The notes under the pieces were generated by a model. It did not search any database and was not told the origin of the DNA. It worked only from the letters and a program-made list of their open reading frames with translations. Source: an uncultured Oscillospiraceae bacterium (GTDB lineage: Bacteria; Bacillota; Clostridia; Oscillospirales; Oscillospiraceae). Taken from it: a DNA stretch of 18,118 nucleotides. Shown here piece after piece: positions 6,738 to 12,090 of the stretch; positions within the stretch are counted from its first letter, which is position 1, and every line of letters begins with the position of its first letter. The position numbers and the translations under genes are program-made. The DNA is taken from positions 1-18,118 of the forward strand of contig CAKTIH010000031.1 of assembly GCA_934565615.1 (NCBI GenBank), in the 5' to 3' direction.

Positions 6738-7321
6738 GATTGATTCTCCCTTTTGTTTTTCATTATTTGAATTACTGCTGTGAACACAGCAAATAAAACA
6801 CCACAAAAGCTGCCGGTAAATATACGCAGGTCGTGAATATATAAACTTATACACTGAGCAAAAAGAATTATGTACAGCAGAACATTTTTTCGACGGTTGT
6901 TTGCAAGCTGCTCAGCAGATGTAAAATGTACTTGGGGAGGATAGACCGGTTTTATCAGCAAACCGGTAATTACTGCTGCCGCATCAGCAAAAATTAAAAT
7001 GACTTGAGGCAGATATGCAGCTATTTCACTCACAAACGAGCTGACGAATATAACTAACAGAATGCTTAGTGCGAAGCAAACACCTGCACTCCGGGCATGG
7101 CACCCGCCTATACGCTGCCTTATAAGATAAAACGGCAGGAGAAAAGACAAGTTTTCAATAAATAGGCCGGATATACCAGCCCATAGAAATACGACTGCTA
7201 TATATAGAAAAACGCTTATTCTTTTTTCGAGTGCATATATACACCACTCGTAGTTTTCTTCGTCTATCCAGCCTCTTTCACAGGAGACTTTTGCGAGTCT
7301 GGCTGCTGCAGCATGAATCAT
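6734..7321 (-). CDS. agrB: AgrB-type autoinducer-processing membrane protease
   Basis: 195 aa from the ATG at 7321, about the usual AgrB size. It is an integral membrane Cys protease that removes the AgrD C-terminus and closes the thiolactone. The catalytic signature RQRIGGCHARSAGVC gives His75 and Cys82, close to the positions known in Staphylococcus AgrB. About five to six membrane segments are visible (for example VFLYIAVVFLWAGISGLF, CFALSILLVIFVSSFV, VILIFADAAAVITGLLI, VLLYIILFAQCISLYI). The start at 7321 is preferred over 7339 because AGGTGAG lies at the right distance only for the former. Its stop overlaps the agrD start (ATGA), so precursor and processor are translationally coupled. 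It is separated from agrC by a terminator. Confidence 0.93.
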   Translation of the reverse strand: MIHAAAARLAKVSCERGWIDEENYEWCIYALEKRISVFLYIAVVFLWAGISGLFIENLSFLLPFYLIRQRIGGCHARSAGVCFALSILLVIFVSSFVSEIAAYLPQVILIFADAAAVITGLLIKPVYPPQVHFTSAEQLANNRRKNVLLYIILFAQCISLYIHDLRIFTGSFCGVLFAVFTAVIQIMKNKRENQS

Positions 7322-7339
7322 ATTTCTCACCTGCTGCAT

Positions 7340-7399
7340 GCTATCACATAAAAACGGCTTTGTGTAAAAAGTGTCGTAAGACCGGGCTTTTTGCCGTAA
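7340..7399 (-). promoter_or_regulatory. Candidate agrBD promoter with direct repeats (possible AgrA site)
   Basis: On the - strand, TTTACA (7363-7368), 17 bp, GATAGC (7340-7345): a weak promoter. Immediately upstream lie TTACGACA (7372-7379) and TTACGGCA (7392-7399), 7 of 8 identical, 20 bp apart start to start, so on one face of the helix. Tandem repeats about two turns apart just before a weak -35 is the usual layout of LytTR-type response-regulator sites. The match to a known AgrA consensus is not strong, and the distal copy overlaps the terminator T-run. Confidence 0.4.
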
Positions 7400-7441
7400 A
7401 AAAGGGGTAAGCTCCGGGGAACCTGTGTCCCCGGGGCTTAC
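7398..7441 (-). terminator. Terminator at the end of agrC, before agrB
   Basis: A 14-pair stem (7407-7420 with 7428-7441, one mismatch in - strand RNA) overlaps the agrC stop codon, and six Ts follow at 7403-7398 after a CCC. This is a good intrinsic terminator on the - strand and would separate agrAC from agrBD. Confidence 0.75.
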
Positions 7442-8754
7442 ATCATCAGTTGTAATGTGAACGATAATGTGCGTTCATGCTCGTTGTACTCAAACAAATA
7501 GTATGCGGAATGCCTTTCCAATACAGCGATCATATTTTGAATACCGTAGCCGTGCTCGGCGGTTTTTGCCTTGGTAGTAACAATGCGGTTATTCTTTATC
7601 TCCACCGGAGCGGCGGTCGGGTTCTCAATACGCAGATACGCCGATTGCTGTTCGACCTTCATATTGAGCCTGATGAAGCGCTGCCTGCCATCTTCGATTT
7701 TTTCACAGGCTTCTATTGCGTTGTCGATCAGGTTTGACAGCACGATTATAAATTCATCATCAGGCAAGGGAAACTTTGAGAGATCGTCTAACTGCGGCAT
7801 GAAACGGATATTGACTCTTTCTGCCACGGCAAGCTTCTGGTTCAGAATAATATCGACCGCTGTTCGATGGGTGTTTATCATAGTTGAATTTGCAGTGTCA
7901 AAATGCTGTAATCTTTCGATATAATCTATCATTTCAGAACGCGAGGTCTCGCGTTCGGCAAAGCCGCGCAGCACGATCAGAAGATTTTTGAAATCATGCG
8001 TTTGTTTGCGTTGCTGTTCATATGCGTTTTTCCATGTCTCGACGCTTTCAAGCGCAGCTTTCATGCTGCGGCGCAGTATGAGCTGATCTTTTTCTTTCTT
8101 TCGCTGCTGCTCAAAATAGTTCAGAATAAAAATTGATGTTACATCCAGAACGAGCAGGATCGCGTTGCACATCAGCAGCTCGTGGGCAGCAAGCGGGTAT
8201 AAATAAAATATCCGTATGAGCATGAGCGACATGACCATAGTGGTCAAAGGGAAAATCAACACCCGTAGCCAGTCCGAAACCGATGCCGCATTATGTTCAA
8301 AGTGGTGCTTTAACCATATGTTAAGGATCGTTATGCCAAATAGTTCAACGGTTTTTATGCTTAGCGAGATGAGATAATACGAGTCGGGGTCATTTAAGGC
8401 GATAGTAATTTTGTCTCCGATAATTGAGCCGAGGAGAGAAATCATTGAACTATCGCATATCATTAAATATGCAAGCCAGAAGAGCACCGGAAACAGGCAT
8501 TTCACAAAACTGACACGAAAGCTGAAAAGCATCCAGATGATCATCGTTGCAGCAAGAGTACAGGTTCTTGTCCAGAAGTTGTCCGGAGAAAAATATATGA
8601 CGACGCAGTTTACAGATGTGGCAATTATGAAGGACAGAATTTCAATCACGAGAGGACGCTTACTCTCAAACAGCCCGTTTATTAAAAAATACAGCATGGT
8701 ATACTCAAGAAAGACCAATGCTATATTGAGTATGTTTGCAACCGTGATCGTCAT
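7438..8754 (-). CDS. agrC: AgrC-type sensor histidine kinase
   Basis: 438 aa from the ATG at 8754, which overlaps the agrA stop by four bases (ATGA) with AAAGGG 8 bases upstream; the longer reading to 8772 has no such site. The N-terminal half is a membrane sensor with about six helices (up to about residue 215), then a linker coiled coil, then the GHKL kinase. The phospho-acceptor is His253 in QTHDFKNLL. The N-box is LSNLIDNAIEACE around residue 341, and the G-box is EHGYGIQNM around 402. It lacks the separate DHp/ATPase spacing of classical kinases, as expected for the AgrC/HPK10 class with its HATPase_c_5 domain. It should bind the extracellular cyclic peptide and phosphorylate AgrA. Confidence 0.93.
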   Translation of the reverse strand: MTITVANILNIALVFLEYTMLYFLINGLFESKRPLVIEILSFIIATSVNCVVIYFSPDNFWTRTCTLAATMIIWMLFSFRVSFVKCLFPVLFWLAYLMICDSSMISLLGSIIGDKITIALNDPDSYYLISLSIKTVELFGITILNIWLKHHFEHNAASVSDWLRVLIFPLTTMVMSLMLIRIFYLYPLAAHELLMCNAILLVLDVTSIFILNYFEQQRKKEKDQLILRRSMKAALESVETWKNAYEQQRKQTHDFKNLLIVLRGFAERETSRSEMIDYIERLQHFDTANSTMINTHRTAVDIILNQKLAVAERVNIRFMPQLDDLSKFPLPDDEFIIVLSNLIDNAIEACEKIEDGRQRFIRLNMKVEQQSAYLRIENPTAAPVEIKNNRIVTTKAKTAEHGYGIQNMIAVLERHSAYYLFEYNEHERTLSFTLQLMM

Positions 8755-9503
8755 AAGTGCAGCCCTTTCCATTGCAAAAAGGCGGTCTGAATCTCCTTAT
8801 AATTGAGTTCGGAGGCTTTAAGGACCTCTCCGTTGCTCATGTATGCATGATAGTTGTTGATCTTTAATATGTGCACCATGTTGGCTATAAAGCTCTTTTG
8901 CAGCTTTAGAAAGCCCTTATCCTTCAACTCCTCGCCGTAGCTTGCCAGTCTGCCGACAGCATGTATCACATTGTGCTCCGTTTCTGTGTGGAACAGAACT
9001 TCACGTCCGGAGGTCCCTTCAATATAAAGGATCCTGTTTATAGGCAAGGTGATGATCTCACTTTTTGTGCGGATAGAAACCGTCCTTGCCGACTCGGTCA
9101 ATTTTTGATGCACGTCACACATAACACCGCAGAGTTCCGAATCCATGCGATGCTTCAGAAGATACCTGAATGCATTTACCCGGTATCCCTCCGGGGCGTA
9201 TTCTATGTAAGACGTAACAAAGACGATTATGATTTCGGGAAATTTTGCTCTTAGCTGTTCGGCGACCTCAAGTCCGTTAATTTGCGGCATATCAATGTCC
9301 AGAAAAACGACCTGCGTTTTGGATAGGTCTGCTTGCAGGATCGCGGCGGGTGATGTATAAACAGTGGTTTTCAGCGGCCAATCTTTTTGGGCGCAGATGC
9401 TTTCAATATTCGATTTTAATTCCTGCGCCACTGCGGCGTAGTCATCGCATATTGCTATTACCATGATGTCACGTACCTTTGGGCGAATTAACGATTTTAC
9501 CAT
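8751..9503 (-). CDS. agrA: AgrA-type LytTR response regulator
   Basis: 250 aa from the ATG at 9503 (GAGGA ten bases upstream); a start at 9464 gives the more typical opening MVIAICDD, with AAAGG 11 bases upstream, and cannot be excluded. Receiver domain: acidic pair D20-D21, phospho-acceptor Asp69 in VVFLDIDMP, Thr/Ser switch in VFVTSYIEYAPEGYRVNAFRYLLK. LytTR DNA-binding domain about residues 147-246 (SIRTKSEIITLPINRILYIEG ... GFLKLQKSFIANMVHILKI). It is the cytoplasmic output of the agr system. It is the first gene of an agrA-agrC operon, the reverse of the staphylococcal order in which agrC precedes agrA. Expression should be governed by the promoter inside the dyad at 9572-9606. Confidence 0.92.
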   Translation of the reverse strand: MVKSLIRPKVRDIMVIAICDDYAAVAQELKSNIESICAQKDWPLKTTVYTSPAAILQADLSKTQVVFLDIDMPQINGLEVAEQLRAKFPEIIIVFVTSYIEYAPEGYRVNAFRYLLKHRMDSELCGVMCDVHQKLTESARTVSIRTKSEIITLPINRILYIEGTSGREVLFHTETEHNVIHAVGRLASYGEELKDKGFLKLQKSFIANMVHILKINNYHAYMSNGEVLKASELNYKEIQTAFLQWKGLHL

Positions 9504-9571
9504 AGTTCAATTTTCCTCGTTTGTCAAATAATAAAAGTACATAAACCTGCTTTATTTGCGGCAATGCGAAT

Positions 9572-9610
9572 CATTAGCACAATTATCGGGGGATAATGTG
9601 CTAATGTCAA
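9572..9610 (-). promoter_or_regulatory. agrAC promoter buried in a 35-bp dyad (operator)
   Basis: Dyad arms CATTAGCAC-A-ATTATC (9572-9587) and GATAAT-GTGCTAATG (9592-9606) are complementary apart from one bulged A, with a GGGG centre. On the - strand the agrAC promoter is TTGACA (9605-9610), exactly 17 bp, GATAAT (9582-9587), so the dyad covers -35 edge, spacer and -10. The symmetric GATAAT at 9592-9597 could serve as -10 for the divergent XRE gene, but no -35 is visible for it. A protein dimer bound here would block RNA polymerase. The XRE protein encoded next door is the obvious candidate. Confidence 0.75.
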
Positions 9611-9653
9611 GAAAAATGCTGGTTATTACCACACTGTGAGCAGGTACTTTTAT

Positions 9654-9899
9654 TTGAAGATATATGATTATAACGGGAAAAAGAATATATGCGGCCAGCG
9701 CGTATATGAAGCGCGTACCCGCGCGCATATTACACAGTTTGACTTGGCTGCAAAGCTGCAGGTTTCCGGCGTCAACATTGAGCGCGACTCCATTAGTAAA
9801 ATAGAAAGCTGCAAGCGCTTTGTCGCGGACTACGAGGTCGTTGCACTTGCAAAGATCCTCAACGTATCTGTGCTATGGCTGCTTGGTATTGAAGAATGA
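9654..9899 (+). CDS. Small XRE-family transcriptional regulator
   Basis: 81 aa from the TTG at 9654, with AGCAGG nine bases upstream; a GTG at 9636 would give 87 aa but has no ribosome site. Nearly the whole protein is one Cro/CI-type helix-turn-helix domain: ICGQRVYEARTRAHITQFDLAAKLQ, then RDSISKIESCKRFVADYEVVALAKILNVSVLWLLG, with helices 2-3 around residues 28-50. It is divergent from agrA and separated from it by a 35-bp dyad, the classic layout of an autoregulated repressor that also controls its neighbour. That role is inference. The start codon is atypical and inverted repeat sequence runs into the coding start, so translation may itself be controlled. Confidence 0.8.
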   Translation: MKIYDYNGKKNICGQRVYEARTRAHITQFDLAAKLQVSGVNIERDSISKIESCKRFVADYEVVALAKILNVSVLWLLGIEE

Positions 9900-9940
9900 T
9901 TTGGACTAAGAACTCTTCTCATTACCCCCACCAGTCCCGG

Positions 9941-9969
9941 TTTGCATCAAGAGCTTTTTGTGTTATACT
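9941..9969 (+). promoter_or_regulatory. Promoter of the Fe-S protein gene
   Basis: TTTGCA (9941-9946), 17 bp, TATACT (9964-9969). The predicted start near 9976 leaves a leader of about 23 bases to the ATG at 9999. Confidence 0.6.
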
Positions 9970-9998
9970 AAGCTTACAACGCAAAGGTGGAGGGAACC

Positions 9999-10712
9999 AT
10001 GAAAAGACGCATCATTCATATAGATGAAGAAAAATGCACCGGCTGCGGCCTGTGCGTAAACGCCTGTCAGGAGGGCGCGCTCGCGCTGGTGGATGGCAAG
10101 GCAAAGCTCATGCGCGACGATTACTGCGACGGACTCGGCAATTGCCTGCCGAACTGCCCGGTGAACGCCATCAGCTTCATAGAGCGGGAGGCCGCCGCGT
10201 TTGACGAGGCCGCCGTTCTCAATGCCCAGCGCGAGAAGCTGCGTGCGCAGGCCGCGGCGCACGGCTTCACCGGCTGCCCCGGTTCGAGGGTCAAAGCAAT
10301 AGAGCACACGGCAGACGCTGCCGAGTCTGCGCCGACCGCAAAACAGCAGAGCCGGCTTTCGCAGTGGCCGGTGCAGATAAAGCTCGTGCCGGTGAACGCG
10401 GCGTTCTTTAAGGGCGCGAAGCTCCTCATCGCGGCTGACTGCACGGCTTACGCCTATGCAGGCTTCCATGAGGATTTCATCCGCGGGCGCGTCACACTCA
10501 TCGGCTGCCCGAAGCTCGACGGCGTGAACTATACCGAGAAGCTCACAGACATCATCGCCTCGAACGATATCCGCGAGGTGCTGATAGTGCGCATGGAGGT
10601 CCCGTGCTGCGGCGGGCTGGAGCTTGCGGCAAAGAACGCTCTGAAGGCAAGCGGCAGGTTCATCCCGTGGAACGTCGTAACGATAGCCTCCGACGGGCGG
10701 ATAGTGGATTAA
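9999..10712 (+). CDS. Ferredoxin-like Fe-S protein with Cys-rich C-terminal domain
   Basis: 237 aa from the ATG at 9999 (GGAGGG just upstream; the GTG at 9987 lies in front of that site). The N-terminal 60 residues are a two-cluster ferredoxin fold: first motif C13-T-G-C16-G-L-C19-V-N-A-C23, second motif C43-x5-C49-x3-C53-P, in which the usual middle Cys is Leu46. That site may hold a 3Fe-4S cluster or use another ligand; the change looks family-typical rather than damage. The C-terminal domain has further conserved-looking Cys: ADC148TAYAYA, IGC170PKLD, and VPC203C204GGLE, suggestive of a second metal or redox site. It is probably cytoplasmic, and widespread in anaerobic Firmicutes as an unnamed Fe-S protein. 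The reaction and partner are unknown. It is monocistronic. Confidence 0.85.
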   Translation: MKRRIIHIDEEKCTGCGLCVNACQEGALALVDGKAKLMRDDYCDGLGNCLPNCPVNAISFIEREAAAFDEAAVLNAQREKLRAQAAAHGFTGCPGSRVKAIEHTADAAESAPTAKQQSRLSQWPVQIKLVPVNAAFFKGAKLLIAADCTAYAYAGFHEDFIRGRVTLIGCPKLDGVNYTEKLTDIIASNDIREVLIVRMEVPCCGGLELAAKNALKASGRFIPWNVVTIASDGRIVD

Positions 10713-10720
10713 CAGCAACT

Positions 10721-10763
10721 ATATTGAAATAAGCCGTCCGATTCGGACGGCTTATTTCAATAT
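10721..10763 (+). terminator. Terminator with a perfect 20-bp stem after the Fe-S gene
   Basis: ATATTGAAATAAGCCGTCCG (10721-10740) pairs perfectly with 10744-10763 around a 3-base ATT loop. The lower stem supplies the A- and T-rich tracts (GAAATAA / TTATTTC) flanking the GC-rich upper stem. Confidence 0.9.
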
Positions 10764-10764
10764 T

Positions 10765-10794
10765 AAAAAACTCCTCCGGGTTTCCCCGGAGGAG
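10765..10794 (-). terminator. Terminator of the - strand structured RNA
   Basis: On the - strand CTCCTCCGGG pairs with CCCGGAGGAG (10-bp perfect stem, 4-base loop), followed by exactly six Ts (10770-10765). There is no - strand ORF upstream before 11071, so it most likely ends the RNA encoded at about 10796-11000. Confidence 0.85.
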
Positions 10795-10795
10795 C

Positions 10796-11000
10796 ACCCC
10801 CGCAAATGCCGTGCTGGCTCAATTATAACCTGCACAATAGGGCAGGTGGGTCGCCTAAGTTCTGTTTCGCTGCTTCCAACTTCCGACGTAAGCCGGGAGG
10901 CCTGCAATCCGCAGATTCAAATCGGCATCCCTTATTAGAGATGTGGGTTTAACGAGCCACAAGGTCTAAAACAGACGACACGCACACAGCAGGAATTTAT
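10796..11000 (-). ncRNA. ssrS: Probable 6S RNA
   Basis: The gene-free stretch between the Fe-S and DUF1292 genes encodes a structured - strand RNA about 200 nt long. Its ends can pair: TGCTGTG (10991-10985) with CACGGCA (10813-10807), closing the molecule. A small hairpin ACCTGC/GCAGGT sits on the 3' side of the expected central bubble, and CTGTTT pairs with AAACAG below an apical region with further hairpins (for example CTGC..GCAG and CCG..CGG). A TATAGA at 11011-11006 is a fitting -10 for a start near 11000, though the -35 is poor, and an intrinsic terminator follows directly. Size, closed rod with bubble, and motifs such as TTAAACCCACAT and GGCGACCCACCT match my recollection of clostridial 6S RNA. 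tmRNA and RNase P are less likely because of size. Confidence 0.6.
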
Positions 11001-11070
11001 TTTTCTCTATACCGCCGGGGGGGCAATAAAGCATATTCCGCGCCCGGAGGAAAAATGCCGCGATGGAAAC

Positions 11071-11355
11071 TTATTCCTCGTCCTCGTCGTCAAACAGGAG
11101 GACGGAGAAATGCTCATACACATCCTGAAGCTCGTCCTCATCGTCGATGGACTCGAACAGCTCGTCCCCGTTCTCGTCAATAACGGAGCGCAGGATCACA
11201 AGACCGTAGTCCGGGTCGTTCTCATCCATGTCGGCGGGGAGAAAAGCCACAAAGGTCTGTCCTTTATAATCCATGGTATCCAGAAGCTCAAGCTCGAACT
11301 CCGTACCGTCATCGTCAACTATGGTGATAAAATCGCTGCCGAAATCTTCGCTCAT
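11071..11355 (-). CDS. DUF1292 family acidic protein
   Basis: 94 aa, extremely acidic, with the family pattern ITIVDDDGTEFELELLDTMDYKGQTFVAFLPAD ... LVILRSVIDENGDELFESIDDEDELQDVYEHFSVLL (PF06949, YrzB type). There is no signal peptide or membrane segment, so it is cytoplasmic. GGAGG lies 8 bases before the ATG. The biochemical role of DUF1292 proteins is not established; they are near-universal in Firmicutes and often sit in housekeeping clusters. The promoter is TTGATT (11410-11415), 17 bp, TACAAT (11387-11392) on the - strand, and it lies within a large dyad. The gene is followed by the structured RNA on the same strand, about 60 bases on. Confidence 0.93.
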   Translation of the reverse strand: MSEDFGSDFITIVDDDGTEFELELLDTMDYKGQTFVAFLPADMDENDPDYGLVILRSVIDENGDELFESIDDEDELQDVYEHFSVLLFDDEDEE

Positions 11356-11364
11356 AAATATAAC

Positions 11365-11415
11365 CTCCGTAATGGTATCTGAAAGTATTGTATACCATTA
11401 CGGAGAATAAATCAA
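11365..11415 (-). promoter_or_regulatory. DUF1292 promoter with a perfect 14-bp inverted repeat
   Basis: Arms CTCCGTAATGGTAT (11365-11378) and its exact complement (11392-11405) are 13 bases apart. The - strand promoter TTGATT/TACAAT (11410-11415 / 11387-11392) has its spacer in one arm, and the ribosome site in the other. Since the start should fall near 11380, the two arms would not both be in the RNA, so it reads better as a DNA operator than as a leader hairpin. Confidence 0.7.
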
Positions 11416-11456
11416 CAGTTTCTGCCCGCGGCGCGCTATTTCTTTGCACACCCCTG

Positions 11457-11795
11457 TCACGAGCCGAGATCCTCCAGCAGCATGAGAAGCTCGTCCTCGT
11501 TCTCCACGGGGATGCCGCCGCGCAGCATCGCGCGGTCGGCTGTGCGCAGACAGGCCGTCTCAATGGGCGTGACGGTAAGCGGCGTTTTATCCCGCCGGGA
11601 GGAGAACACGGCGACGTGCCCGCCGCTGTCGCGCAGGTAGTATTCCGCAAGCTCTGCACTGTCCATGAACTGCGCGTATATCTCTTCCGGGACTGCGGAG
11701 GAGGAAGCATGCATGCTGCGGTAGGCCGCAAGGCAGGAGCATATCGCCGCGGACATCAGGCACAGCAGAAGCCCGGTTTTTATTTTAAGCCCCAT
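11457..11795 (-). CDS. Small membrane-anchored protein, BofC C-terminal-like
   Basis: 112 aa. Residues 5-24 are a single hydrophobic segment (signal anchor or signal peptide), and the rest is outside the membrane. The C-terminal 70 residues follow the pattern EYYLRDSGGHVAVFSSR ... PLTVTPIETACLRTADRAMLRGGIPVENEDELLMLLEDLGS. This resembles the BofC C-terminal domain found alone in many clostridial small proteins, which in Bacillus inhibits forespore intercompartment signalling. The assignment is by eye and the function here is unknown. GGGAG is 8 bases before the ATG. It is the upstream neighbour of DUF1292 on the same strand, with about 40 bases between its stop and that gene's promoter. Confidence 0.75.
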   Translation of the reverse strand: MGLKIKTGLLLCLMSAAICSCLAAYRSMHASSSAVPEEIYAQFMDSAELAEYYLRDSGGHVAVFSSRRDKTPLTVTPIETACLRTADRAMLRGGIPVENEDELLMLLEDLGS

Positions 11796-11987
11796 GTTGA
11801 AGGCTCCCTTCGTCGGTGGTTGTAGGTTCCGTCAGATGAAGTATCTGCCGGGAATGGTAAATTATACATTCGCGGGAAAACTGGTTATAATTGAGAAAGA
11901 GAAGCAGCGAAAAATGCCGCAGGCGCATTATACGCGGCTGCCCTAATAGAAAAATTTACAATTACTCTACCGGAAATTGACAGCCTG

Positions 11988-11996
11988 TGTTATAAT
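11988..11996 (+). promoter_or_regulatory. Extended -10 element upstream of the penicillin-binding protein
   Basis: TGTTATAAT forms a TGn-extended -10. TTGACA at 11977-11982 is too close to be its -35. The remainder of 11796-12090 holds a small hairpin GCGGC/GCCGC (12030-12046) in the leader and two copies of AAAATGCCGC, but no gene I can support. Confidence 0.5.
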
Positions 11997-12090
11997 ACTT
12001 ATTCAGTATATAATAAGAGATAGTGCGCAGCGGCGCAAAATGCCGCATTCGTTTTCAGTTTCCTGCAAGAAGGAGGTATGCTGAAGCCCA

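Noticed and set aside
6738..6854. Longer AgrD reading (92 residues)
   Set aside because: The extra residues are an out-of-frame reading of the agrB 3' end. The ATGA overlap and GGGAG site set the start at 6737.
9963..10718. Open frame on the - strand opposite the Fe-S gene
   Set aside because: Same antisense artefact. The + strand frame has ferredoxin motifs, a ribosome site and a promoter.
10905..10930. tRNA-like GATTCAAATC motif
   Set aside because: No cloverleaf can be drawn around it on the + strand. It falls inside the apical part of the proposed - strand structured RNA.
11977..12005. TTGACA as -35 for the penicillin-binding protein
   Set aside because: It is 8 bp from TATAAT at 11991, and the sequence at the right distance (TATTCA, 12000-12005) is a poor -10, so I relied on the extended -10 instead.
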